A stretch of DNA of 64,000 nt from JAMXLO01 sp037201625 (GTDB lineage Bacteria > Pseudomonadota > Alphaproteobacteria > Acetobacterales > Acetobacteraceae): NCBI GenBank assembly GCA_037201625.1, contig JBBCGR010000004.1, forward strand, positions 496,001 to 560,000, in the 5' to 3' direction. This document shows positions 52,463-60,899 of this stretch, one piece after another. The notes below the pieces were generated by a model. The model had not been told where the DNA came from. It was given only the letters and a program-made list of their open reading frames with translations, and searched no databases. The first letter of the stretch is position 1. Each line of letters begins with the position of its first letter. The translations under genes were made by a program, and so were the position numbers.

Positions 52463-53611
52463 TCAGTGTCCCAGCACCTTGCCCAGCACGTAGCGGCCGA
52501 TCTGGTGCAGGATCGCCTCCTGCGTGGCGTAGCGGCCCGGCCGATACAGCGAGGAGCCGAGACCTGCCTGCACCTGCGGGCAGATCTCGATGTCCTCCTG
52601 CATCACCGCGTCGGACCGCTCGAACATCGCACCGGCGGCGTCGGCGAAGCCCGGCGCATCGAGCGTCGCGGGCGGGAAGCACCAGCCGCAGGACAGTTCG
52701 AAGCTGCCGGCGGCGCGAGGCAGGTACTGGCGGAACGACATATAGGCCGGCGTCGCGACGATCTGGAGATTGGGCTGCAGCCAGAGATGGAACAGGCCCT
52801 CGCTCGACTTGCCGCGCAGTGCCGGGATCGTCGGGAACACCGGCGAGACGAGCAGGCTGTCCTTCGAATACAGCGCGCCGTACGGACCGTTGCCCGGCTG
52901 CTCCACCGACCACACCGGCAGGCGCGCCGGGTCCACCTGGCGCTGGTGCACGAACGGCACGTGATAGGCCTCCATGGAGTTCTCCAGGAAGACCTTCCAG
53001 TTGCAATCGACGATGTGCGAGACGCGGCGCAGGGTGGCCATGGCGGCGAAGTCGTAGGCGTCCATCCAGGACGGCAGGTCGCCCAGCCACTGGTGCAGCG
53101 GCGGCGCCGTATCGCTGAGGTTCACGAACACGAAGCCGCCCCAGCAGGCGAGGCGGATCGGCACCAGTCCGTAATCCTCCTGGCGGAAATGCAGCAACTC
53201 CTGCATCGGGTGCGGACGGCCGGGCGTGGCGAGCAACTCGCCGGACAGCGCATAGGTCCAGCGATGGTACGGGCACTGCAGCGTCTTGGCATTGCCGCTG
53301 CCGCTGGCGATCAGGCAGCCGCGATGGCGGCAGACATTGGAGTAGGCACGCAACCCGCTGTCGCGGTCGCGCACGATGAGGATCGGCTCGTTGGCGAGCG
53401 TCATGGTGAAGTAGTCGCCGGGCTCGACGGCCTGGTCGGTCCGCCCGACGCAGATCCATTCGCGGTGGAAGATCTGCGCGACCTCCCGCGCATACCATTC
53501 CTCGGATGTGTAGCACGCGGCGGGCAGGGTGGCGGCTTCGGCCAGGGGACGCTGCGCCGCCTGCACCTGCCACTCGGGGGGTTCGCGGAGCAGGGCGTTC
53601 GAGGCGGCCAT
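52463..53611 (-). CDS. Rieske-type aromatic ring-hydroxylating oxygenase, alpha subunit
   Basis: A 382-residue oxygenase. The Rieske [2Fe-2S] motif is CRHRGCLIAS...LQCPYHRW (C-x-H and C-x2-H), and the mononuclear iron site begins with CNWKVFLENSMEAYHVPFVH. It hydroxylates aromatic or related substrates using electrons from a reductase not encoded nearby. The start at 53611 fits family length. It is followed by the NMT1-type binding-protein gene and is divergent from the LLM monooxygenase gene. Substrate unknown. Confidence 0.92.
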   Translation of the reverse strand: MAASNALLREPPEWQVQAAQRPLAEAATLPAACYTSEEWYAREVAQIFHREWICVGRTDQAVEPGDYFTMTLANEPILIVRDRDSGLRAYSNVCRHRGCLIASGSGNAKTLQCPYHRWTYALSGELLATPGRPHPMQELLHFRQEDYGLVPIRLACWGGFVFVNLSDTAPPLHQWLGDLPSWMDAYDFAAMATLRRVSHIVDCNWKVFLENSMEAYHVPFVHQRQVDPARLPVWSVEQPGNGPYGALYSKDSLLVSPVFPTIPALRGKSSEGLFHLWLQPNLQIVATPAYMSFRQYLPRAAGSFELSCGWCFPPATLDAPGFADAAGAMFERSDAVMQEDIEICPQVQAGLGSSLYRPGRYATQEAILHQIGRYVLGKVLGH

Positions 53612-53781
53612 GGGATTTGTCCTTCGTGTGTTGGCTCGACAGGCAAGCAAGGCATATGCCGCGCGGCATCGGCATCGGCCGGAGAATGTCACGCGCGGCT
53701 TGCGCGTTTTCCAGGCATGCACTGCTGTTTTCATGAGCGCACCGAATGCGCGCCGGCGCCCGCACGAAAGCAGGGGATGGC

Positions 53782-55122
53782 ATGCGCCTTGCGTGCCCCG
53801 GATGGCAAGTTTCATCGGAGACCATCGTGCTGCATCTCGGTTGGTTCGTCGGCAGGGGCTATGCCGTCCATTCATGGAACCAGCCATGGTCGGGCTCGAT
53901 CGCGACCGACTGGATGAAGCCCGACATCTACCTCGATCTGGCGCGCGCAATGGACCGGGCGTGCTTCGACTACGTGATGATCGAGGACGGTTCCTTCGTG
54001 CCCGACGCGCTGTTCGGCTCGCCGGAATGGTATCTGCACAACGCCTATACGGTGCCGAAATGCGACCCGATGCCGCTGGTGCCACTCATGGCGCAGGTCA
54101 CCAAAGGCCTCGGCATCGTCGCCACCATGACCACCAGCTTCTATCCGCCCTTCCTCGCGGCACGGCTCGCCGTCACGCTCGACCATCTGACCAGCGGCCG
54201 CGTCGGGCTGAACCTGGTGACCGCGCACAACGACCGCACGGCACAGAATTTCGGCCTCGACCGGCACCACGAGCATGACCTGCGCTACGAGATGGCCGAT
54301 GAGTGGATGGCGGTGGTCAACCAGCTCTGGGCGTCGTGGGAGCCGGATGCCGTGGTCGCGGACCCGGCGACGGGCATGTTCGCCGACCATACCAAGGTCC
54401 ATCCGATCGATTTCGAGGGACGCTGGTATCGCTCGCGCGGCCCGCTCAACACGCCGCCTGGCCCGCAGGGACGGCCGGTGATCTGCCAGGCGGGCGGCTC
54501 GCCGGCGGGGCGCGAGTTCGCCGCGAAGCACGCCGACACGATCGTGGCGCGCGCCCGCGGCGTGGCATCGGCCAAGGCGTTTCGCGACGAGATCTCCGCC
54601 CGCATGGTCGCGCATGGCCGCAACCCCGCCGACTGCAAGGTGATGTTCTGCGGCACCGTCGTGCTGGGCGAGACGCTGGCGGATGCGCAGGAGCGCAAGC
54701 GCCGGATGGATGCGGCGCTGGTCGCCAACATGCAGCCACGGCTCGCGCATCTGTCGTTCCTGAGCGGCGTCGACATGGCGAAGTTCGACCTCGATGCGCC
54801 GCTGCCGGAGGTGCGCACCAACGGGTCGCGCTCGATGTTCCAGCTCTATACCGAGGGCACCGGCGCGCCGACGCTGCGCCAGATGCTCACCGATCCGTCC
54901 AGCGGCGGCATCGACTTCGTCGGCACGCCGGACAGCGTGGCGGCCGAGATCGGCGAGGCGATCGGGGAGATCGGCGGCGATGGCTTCATGGTGACCGAGC
55001 CGCTGACCAGGCGGTCGATCAGCGAGGTGACCGACGGCCTGGCCGCTGCCATGAAGCGGCGCCGGCTGATCCGCCCGGAATACGGCCACACGCTGTTCCG
55101 CGACAATCTGCTGGCGTTCTGA
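53782..55122 (+). CDS. LLM class flavin-dependent monooxygenase (NtaA/SnaA/DszA-like)
   Basis: A 446-residue luciferase-like monooxygenase. HLGWFVGRGYAVHSWNQPW, DIYLDLARAMDRACFDYVMIEDG, and RVGLNLVTAHNDRTAQNFG are typical of the nitrilotriacetate/dibenzothiophene-sulfone group, using FMNH2 from a separate reductase. The start at 53782 is plausible but uncertain; a GTG at 53827 would trim the N-terminus. It is divergent from the Rieske gene and 120 bp upstream of a second binding-protein gene. Its role may be cleavage of a C-N or C-S bond in the imported compound. Confidence 0.88.
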   Translation: MRLACPGWQVSSETIVLHLGWFVGRGYAVHSWNQPWSGSIATDWMKPDIYLDLARAMDRACFDYVMIEDGSFVPDALFGSPEWYLHNAYTVPKCDPMPLVPLMAQVTKGLGIVATMTTSFYPPFLAARLAVTLDHLTSGRVGLNLVTAHNDRTAQNFGLDRHHEHDLRYEMADEWMAVVNQLWASWEPDAVVADPATGMFADHTKVHPIDFEGRWYRSRGPLNTPPGPQGRPVICQAGGSPAGREFAAKHADTIVARARGVASAKAFRDEISARMVAHGRNPADCKVMFCGTVVLGETLADAQERKRRMDAALVANMQPRLAHLSFLSGVDMAKFDLDAPLPEVRTNGSRSMFQLYTEGTGAPTLRQMLTDPSSGGIDFVGTPDSVAAEIGEAIGEIGGDGFMVTEPLTRRSISEVTDGLAAAMKRRRLIRPEYGHTLFRDNLLAF

Positions 55123-55242
55123 CCCAGCGCAGGCGACGGGCGCCGGCGACCGACGGGGGGCAGGCGGGCGGCGCGGGCTGCCGCAGCGTGGCACCGCGCT
55201 TGCTTTGCAGCCACGTATCGAACTCATGGCGGAGAGCCTCGC

Positions 55243-56310
55243 ATGGCCGATCCACGAACCGGCGGACCGACACGCCGGACCCTCCTGCGCGCGGGCGCCG
55301 GATTGCTGGCGGCGCCCGCGGTGCTGCGCCCGGCCCAGGCGGCGGAACAGATCACGATCGCGGACAATGGCGGGCCGTACGGACCGGCGTTCCGCAAGGC
55401 GTTCTACGATCCGTTCGAGCAGGCGACCGGCGTCAAGGTCGTCAACGTCGTCCACCCGCCGGAACCGACCGCGCAGTTCAAGAGCCTGGTCGATACCAAG
55501 TCCACCATCTGGGACGTCGTGCTGGTCTCGCCCGGCCATGTCTGGCGCCTCGCCAAGCCGAAGAACTACCTCGAGCCCCTCGGCCTCACGCCGGCCGAGG
55601 CGCCGGGGGTGATGCCGGAGATGATCTGGCCGGGCTATCTGGGCATCGACGTGTTCGCCACCACGCTCGCGTATCGCACCGACAAATACGGCGAGAACGG
55701 CCCGCAGAGCTGGGCGGATTTCTGGAACGTGCAGAAGTTCCCCGGCCGCCGCGCGCTCTACAAGCAGGCGACCGGTCCGATGGAGATCGCGCTGATGGCC
55801 GATGGCGTGGAGCCGTCGCAACTCTATCCGCTCGACCTGGATCGCGGCTTCCGCAGCCTCGACAAGATCCGCAAGCACATCGCCGTCTGGTGGGGTTCGG
55901 GTGCGCAGTCGACGCAGCTTCTGCAGAGCGGCGAGGTTGACATGCTGATGATCTGGAACGCGCGCGCCCAGGCGGCGATCGATGGCGGCGCGCCGGCCAA
56001 GGTCGTGTGGAACCAGGGGCTGTTCAGCTCCGACGGCTGGTCCATCCCGCTCGGTAGCCCCAAGGCGGAGATCGGCAAGAAGTTCGCCCGGTTCTGCACC
56101 GATCCGGCGCGCCAGGCGGTGTTCACCGAGTTCCTGTCGTACGGCCCCACCAACCTGCAGGCCTATGACCGGATCGACCCGAAACGCGCCGCGCTGCTGC
56201 CGACCTATCCGTCGAACCTCAAGCTGATGCGCCAGTCGAACGACGAGTGGTGGGGCGATAATTTCCAGCGCGTCTCCGAACGTTTCGAGGACTGGATGCT
56301 CAGCGGCTGA
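55243..56310 (+). CDS. Extracellular substrate-binding protein (polyamine-type ABC importer)
   Basis: A 355-residue PotD-like binding protein with a twin-arginine signal (RRTLLRAGAGLLAAPAVL, cut near AQAAE). ITIADNGGPYGPAFRKAFYDPFE and SWADFWNVQKFPGRRALYK match the family. It is separated by 2 bp from the permease gene that follows. No ATPase gene is seen in this operon either. Its ligand may be the LLM monooxygenase substrate, but that is inference. Confidence 0.9.
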   Translation: MADPRTGGPTRRTLLRAGAGLLAAPAVLRPAQAAEQITIADNGGPYGPAFRKAFYDPFEQATGVKVVNVVHPPEPTAQFKSLVDTKSTIWDVVLVSPGHVWRLAKPKNYLEPLGLTPAEAPGVMPEMIWPGYLGIDVFATTLAYRTDKYGENGPQSWADFWNVQKFPGRRALYKQATGPMEIALMADGVEPSQLYPLDLDRGFRSLDKIRKHIAVWWGSGAQSTQLLQSGEVDMLMIWNARAQAAIDGGAPAKVVWNQGLFSSDGWSIPLGSPKAEIGKKFARFCTDPARQAVFTEFLSYGPTNLQAYDRIDPKRAALLPTYPSNLKLMRQSNDEWWGDNFQRVSERFEDWMLSG

Positions 56311-56312
56311 GC

Positions 56313-58085
56313 ATGAGCGGCGCCCGACTCTCACTCGCCGCGCCCGGATTGCTGCCGGCGATCCGGCGGGTCCGGCTGGTCAATCCGCTGTGGCTCGCAG
56401 TGCCGGGCCTGCTGTTCCTGGCGCTCTTCTTCCTCTATCCGGTGGCGCGGCTGCTGCTGCTCAGTCTGCAGGACGCCGATACCGGGGCGCTGTCGGTGGC
56501 GTCCTACAGCCGGCTGTTCAGCCGCAACATCTATGTGCGCGTGCTGCAGAACACCTTCACCATTGCGGCCCAGACCACGGGGCTCTGCCTGCTGCTCGCC
56601 TATCCGGTGGCGTACTGGCTCACCAGCATGCCGGCGCGGCGGCGGCAGTCGCTGCTGCTGCTCGTGCTGCTGCCGTTCTGGACCAGCGCGCTGGTGAAGG
56701 CGTTCGCCTGGATCGTGCTGCTGGCCCGCACCGGCGTCGTGGCGCGGCTGCTGGCCGATGTCACGGGCTCCGCGGAACCGGTCGAGATGCTGTACGGGCG
56801 CGGCGCCGTGCTGATGGGCATGGTGCATGCGCTGCTGCCGCTCGCGGTGATGACGATGCTGCCGGTGATGACGCAGATCGACCAGCAGTATCTGCGCGCC
56901 GCCCAGACGCTCGGCGCACCGCGGGCGCAGGCCTTCTGGCGGGTGTTCTTCCAGCTCTCGATGCCCGGCGTCGCGGCGGCCGGCCTGCTGGTGTTCATCG
57001 CCTCGCTGGGCTTCTTCATCACGCCGACGCTGCTGGGCGGGCCGAAGGATCCGATGCTCGGGCCGCTGATCATCACGCAGATCCAGACCATGCTGAACTG
57101 GGGCTTCGCCGGCGCCCTCGCGGCCATGCTGATCGTCACCGCGCTCGTGACCTGCGCCGTCTATGACCGGGTATTCGGCCTCTCCACCGTCTCGGGCGGC
57201 ACCGGCCGCCAGCGCGAGGGCCGTTCCTGGCTCGCCACCCTCGGCATGGCCGGGCTCGCCCTGGTCGCCAACCTCCACGGCATGCTGAGCGAGCGCCTGG
57301 CGCGGCTGCTCGGCGGCCATCGCTTCAACTGGATCGTGCCGGCGATCGCCTGCACGGTGGTCGCCTTCATGGTGCTGCCGATCCTGGTGATCTTCCCGAT
57401 GGGCTTCACCAGTTCCCGGTTCCTGGAATTCCCGCCGCCCGGCTACAGCCTGGAATGGATGGCGACGTATTTCGGCTCCGAGATGTGGATCACGGCGACG
57501 CTGCGCTCGTTCGGCGTGGCCTTCGCGACCGCGCTCGCGACGACCGCGCTGGCGGGCTTGGCGGCGCTCGGCGTGGCGCGCGGGCAGGGCAGAGGCGGCG
57601 GCCTGATCTTCGGCATGTTCCTGGCGCCCATGGTCGTGCCGCACATCGTCTGCGCCATCGCGCTGTTTTACCTGTTCGCGCAGATGTCGCTGGTGGCGAC
57701 CGATGCGGGCCTGATCATCGGCCACACGGTCATGGCGATGCCGGTCGTGTTCGTGACCATCCTGGCGATCCTGAAGAACTATGACTGGCGGCTCGACCAG
57801 GCCGCCGCGACATTGGGCGCGAGCCGATCGCGCGCGCTGCGCCGGGTGACGCTGCCGCTGATCAAGGGCGGGCTGGCGGCGGCGTTCCTGTTCGCGTTCA
57901 TCTGGTCGTTCGAGGAACTGACGGTGGCGATCTTCATCGGTGGCGGCCTGAAGACCACGCTGCCGAAGGCGATGTGGGACGACATGCTGCTGCAGGTGAA
58001 CCCGACCTTGGCCGCGGTGTCGGTGGTGGTGGTGCTGATCGTGGTCTCGCTGTTCGCGGTGGCGCAGCGGCTGCGGCGGGAGTGA
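56313..58085 (+). CDS. Fused double ABC transporter permease (PotB-PotC type)
   Basis: A 590-residue protein made of two permease domains, where relatives have two separate genes of about 280 residues. The first half has the EAA loop QIDQQYLRAAQTLGAPRAQAF, quoted here as YLRAAQTLGAPRAQAF. The second half begins near residue 330 with FNWIVPAIACTVVAFM and has the loop RLDQAAATLGASRSRALRR. About twelve transmembrane segments are predicted by eye. It should serve as the whole membrane channel for the binding protein encoded just upstream. No ATPase gene follows. Confidence 0.9.
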   Translation: MSGARLSLAAPGLLPAIRRVRLVNPLWLAVPGLLFLALFFLYPVARLLLLSLQDADTGALSVASYSRLFSRNIYVRVLQNTFTIAAQTTGLCLLLAYPVAYWLTSMPARRRQSLLLLVLLPFWTSALVKAFAWIVLLARTGVVARLLADVTGSAEPVEMLYGRGAVLMGMVHALLPLAVMTMLPVMTQIDQQYLRAAQTLGAPRAQAFWRVFFQLSMPGVAAAGLLVFIASLGFFITPTLLGGPKDPMLGPLIITQIQTMLNWGFAGALAAMLIVTALVTCAVYDRVFGLSTVSGGTGRQREGRSWLATLGMAGLALVANLHGMLSERLARLLGGHRFNWIVPAIACTVVAFMVLPILVIFPMGFTSSRFLEFPPPGYSLEWMATYFGSEMWITATLRSFGVAFATALATTALAGLAALGVARGQGRGGGLIFGMFLAPMVVPHIVCAIALFYLFAQMSLVATDAGLIIGHTVMAMPVVFVTILAILKNYDWRLDQAAATLGASRSRALRRVTLPLIKGGLAAAFLFAFIWSFEELTVAIFIGGGLKTTLPKAMWDDMLLQVNPTLAAVSVVVVLIVVSLFAVAQRLRRE

Positions 58086-58161
58086 TCGGGCCGGGCGCGG
58101 GGAGAGGGCGGCTGACGTCCCGTCGGCGGGCGGAGCCGGATGTTCCCCATCGTCGCGCCGT

Positions 58162-58188
58162 GGCTTGGCCGCGCCATCCACGTCTTCC
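58162..58188. repeat. Half-site of REP-like element, related to 60.6 kb
   Basis: A 27-base stretch whose reverse complement matches 60606-60632 at 25 of 27 positions (core GGAAGACGTGGATGGC). It lies in the 292-bp gap between the fused permease gene and the 203-residue hypothetical gene. Confidence 0.7.
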
Positions 58189-58377
58189 TGTGCAGGCCCA
58201 GCGGCTCGTCGGTGTGCCGAGCCATGTCATGACGATTGATGGGACAACGGTCGCGGGCCCGGCAGCAGTTGCAACCGGACGGCAGCGGGCTCGGTCATGT
58301 CGGTGCCGATTGCTGCGTGGCGGGACGTGCCCGGCCTGCGCGGGGGTGACGAGACAGCCTCGGCCGGGCGCCCGGTT

Positions 58378-58989
58378 TCAGGGTGGGCGTGGAGGGCGCG
58401 CGGCAGGGCCGGGATGCGCGGCGAAGGCTGCGGCGCCGGGCAGGGGGAGCGGCAATATCCGGTCGAGGATGTCCGCCACCAGGCGCGCGAGGTTGCCGCC
58501 GTAACGGATGATGAGGGCGCGCACGTCCTGCCACAGCGGGTGGTCGGGCCGGATGCCGAGGTCGCGGCAGATATCGGCGATGACGGCGCGATCGGGCGAT
58601 GGCGGATGGCCTCGGCGATCTGCTGCGCCGAGGGGAGGGGATCGAGCCGGGCGTCCGGCGGCGGCGGTGTGGTCCGGGTGCGTGGGGGTCGCGGCGGGTT
58701 TCGCGGGCGCGCGTGGCGGGGGTGGAGCGTCGAGGCGGTCGGCGCTGCGCACCAGCCGATCCTCGAGCGCCCCGGCCATCAGCAGGCCGTGGGTGATGCG
58801 GGCGAGGATCCGCGCGATGTCCTGGGTGCCGAAGGTGCGGGTGATGGCGGGGAGGCCCGCCGCCGTCGGCTGCCGCAGCGTCGCGACGAGGTCGCGGCCG
58901 TAGTCGATCAGCTTGCGGAGGAGGGCGCGCAGGCGGCCGGATGCGCTGGGTGGGGGAGGGGTGGTCGTGGGGTCGGCCGTAGGGGGCAT
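58378..58989 (-). CDS. Hypothetical protein, Pro-rich linker
   Basis: A 203-residue protein. GRLRALLRKLIDYGRDLVATL, then FGTQDIARILARITHGLLMAG, is a helical N-terminal part; the middle (residues about 90-130) is Pro/Ala-rich; and the C-terminal part, DICRDLGIRPDHPLWQDVRAL and LARLVADILDRILPL, is again helical. I believe similar proteins recur in Acetobacteraceae but the function is unknown. No signal peptide or catalytic motif is seen. It lies at the border of the AT-richer patch. Confidence 0.65.
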   Translation of the reverse strand: MPPTADPTTTPPPPSASGRLRALLRKLIDYGRDLVATLRQPTAAGLPAITRTFGTQDIARILARITHGLLMAGALEDRLVRSADRLDAPPPPRAPAKPAATPTHPDHTAAAGRPARSPPLGAADRRGHPPSPDRAVIADICRDLGIRPDHPLWQDVRALIIRYGGNLARLVADILDRILPLPLPGAAAFAAHPGPAARPPRPP

Positions 58990-59308
58990 GGGGGAGAGGA
59001 GAGCATGGCGGGGCGGCGCGTGGCAAGGAATAAATGCCTAACGACCCTTTTGACACAGCATTCGGCAGGAATATTGGGCGCCCAGGGAGAAGCCGCTACG
59101 ACATCAACCTCACCGATCCGAACTGCCACGAAGCCGAATCCCGGCGTCAGATTGGAAGAGACCCGCTGGGCAGGTGGTCCGGTTTGCCCGAACTGCCCAG
59201 GGGGTCGAAGGCAAACGCTGATGTGTCCGGGGCCTGGTAGAGCCTAAGCATCCTCGACAGCTTGCCCGCGCTTCCCTCCGGGGGGCCGTGGAAGCACGCT
59301 TGCCAACT
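58990..59308. other. Intergenic stretch with one doubtful small frame
   Basis: No convincing gene. A 68-codon frame at 59034-59240 (MPNDPFDTAFGRN..., AAGGAA just before the ATG) has no recognisable family; it may be a remnant. From about 59030 onward the base composition is visibly less GC-rich than the rest of the window. Confidence 0.4.
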
Positions 59309-59509
59309 TTAGTCGGATTTCGACTCTGTCACGTACACGTGTTTTGGTTGCGGTGACGCGTTGAGCGCTCGCCGCAACGCTTCCTCGCGTCGACGATTGG
59401 CTTCTTGGGGAGGAAGGGGATTATTCTGTGACTTGCCGACTAACCCTATCCCACGGTCCTTCGTGACAGCCAAACACGGCGGCGAATATAGAGAAGCACG
59501 CTTTGGCAC
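59309..59509 (-). CDS. Small hypothetical protein
   Basis: A 66-residue frame starting with GTG. The C-terminal PPQEANRRREEALRRALNA and SPQPKHV resemble small Arg/Glu-rich proteins frequent in Rhodospirillales islands. There is no clear ribosome site. It lies in the AT-richer patch next to the broken HNH gene. Function unknown. Confidence 0.4.
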   Translation of the reverse strand: MPKRASLYSPPCLAVTKDRGIGLVGKSQNNPLPPQEANRRREEALRRALNASPQPKHVYVTESKSD

Positions 59510-59525
59510 GCCGCCCTAGTTTTGT

Positions 59526-60403
59526 ATGGGGGGTCAAACCAATAGGAAAGCCTGTGCGCCTAGGGCCGCTAGCCGTCGTGACTTAGCAAATTGTGTGTTC
59601 TGTGGAGGCGCGCCGACCAATCGAGAACATATATGGCCTCGCTGGTCGCACCGCTTCCTACCGCGGGGCAAGAAAAATTGGGTCGCATTGCGCGCGACGG
59701 AATACGAGGACAGAAGCACGTATGAGGTGAAAACGTACTCCGGAGACCCCCACGACTGGCAAGTAAAATGCGTCGATGCGAAATGCAACAATGGATGGAT
59801 GAGAGCGCAAGAGGACAGGTTCAGACCGTTATTTATTAGGATGCTTTCAGCTACTGAAGAATGTCCTATTAGACTTGGCGAGCAGGAACAGAAGGTTATA
59901 GCTGCGTGGTTTGCGATTAAGGCATAGTCCAAGAGAGCGCCCCACACGAGGATCGTATATCCCATCATATGCATCGGCGATTGCTTCGGACACGACGTAC
60001 GCCGCCGGAAAGATCTTGGCGAATGTGGGTCGGAAAATATCAAGGAGAACAACCGGCTTCACTATGGGTCTCGTTACCTTTTCAGCTTCATATGCAAACT
60101 CGGCGAAGAAAGGACAACCAAGTCACGTACTACAACAGTCAAATTGCGTCGTACGTACTCGGCCAACTTTTTATTGTCCTCGTGCGTAGCCCGCACGAGC
60201 TCTTCGTAAGAAGCTGGCGCTTCCGTTCCAATGTCGGAACGTTGTGCCAGATATGGCCACCTACCGGTTTCAGCATTCTCTGGCCACTCAAACCACTCAC
60301 GAATGTGCAGGCAGCCAATGCTACTATGGGCATCAGAGCATTCCTGGCCAATTCGGCCAGGAGATCCATTAACGAGAGCCGCGGTGAGAACCGGAGTTCA
60401 TAA
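59526..60403 (+). pseudogene. HNH-type endonuclease-like gene, broken by one frameshift
   Basis: Two frames together make one protein of about 290 residues. The first (59526-59927) has CVFCGGAPTNREHIWPRW and VKCVDAKCNNGWM, zinc-finger/HNH-like features, and stops at a TAG directly after AAWFAIKA. The second frame carries on with IVQESAPHEDRISHHMHRR, KYQGEQPASLWVSLPFQL, YYNSQIASYVLGQLFIVL and a Trp/Pro-rich end (QIWPPTGFSILWPL), as in this family of uncharacterised HNH-like proteins. Inserting one base (A) in GCATAG near 59924 joins them. Codon use is clearly less GC-rich than neighbours, so transfer is likely. Confidence 0.75.
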
Positions 60404-60556
60404 ATTGGGGTCAGCCCTGTCACGATCATCCGCTGGTCGGGGGATCGCACGCCAAGTTGGCACTCAGCAGGCTGAGCCCACGACCTGTCCGCCCATACCA
60501 TCCGAGAATCGTTTGTGAATGGTCGAAAGTCTTCGACGGGATCGCTGCGTCATCGT

Positions 60557-60642
60557 CATGGTCGGCCTTGTGCCGGTCATCCACGACTTCGGCGCGGCCG
60601 GCAAAGGAAGACGTGGATGGCTGGGCCAAGCCCGGCCATGAC
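60557..60642. repeat. REP-like inverted repeat
   Basis: Core arms CATCCACGACTTC (60578-60590) and GAAGACGTGGATG (60607-60619) pair with one mismatch. Outer arms CATGGTCGGCCTTG and CAAGCCCGGCCATG extend the palindrome. Part of it (60606-60632) recurs at 58162-58188 in inverted form. Confidence 0.7.
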
Positions 60643-60740
60643 GTGGAACCGCTGTCCCTGCGCTCGAGTTGGCGCCTACGGGGTTGCGGAAGTACCCCCA
60701 GCGGCACAGTCCTCACAGTCACCCACCCAAGTCGCGGGTC

Positions 60741-60809
60741 CCAAGGGCTGCGCCCTTGGCGGAGTCCAGAGGCGGCGCCTCTGGTCGGGGTCCGGGGTGA
60801 AACCCCGGA
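60741..60809. repeat. Array of three hairpins with 3-nt loops
   Basis: Three consecutive perfect stems of 8 bp each: CCAAGGGC/GCCCTTGG (60741-60759), CCAGAGGC/GCCTCTGG (60766-60784) and TCCGGGGT/ACCCCGGA (60791-60809), each with a 3-nt loop. They sit about 90 bp before secG. Confidence 0.85.
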
Positions 60810-60899
60810 AACCCTCCCTCCCGCCCCGGGAATTGCCGCGGACACCGGGAAGCGGATAGAACCTCGCGCGCCTGACCGAGGCGGCGAGGGGGCCGGCCA

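Larger units (their letters stand above)
60404..60899. other. Gene-free stretch holding repeats upstream of secG
   Basis: No supported gene in 496 bp. It carries a long inverted repeat at about 60557-60642, the triple-hairpin array at 60741-60809, and the ribosome site of secG. GC content rises back to the window's norm from about 60550. Confidence 0.6.

Noticed and set aside
59034..59240. 68-codon frame MPNDPFDTAFGRN...
   Set aside because: It has a plausible ribosome site but no recognisable family or neighbour support; listed only as a doubtful frame in the intergenic entry.
58990..60450. Prophage or integrative element
   Set aside because: No integrase, transposase, attachment-site duplication or phage structural gene is visible; only an AT-richer patch with small or broken genes.
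60741..60809. Intrinsic terminators or a riboswitch
   Set aside because: No U-tract follows any stem and no known riboswitch core is recognisable; recorded as a repeat array only.
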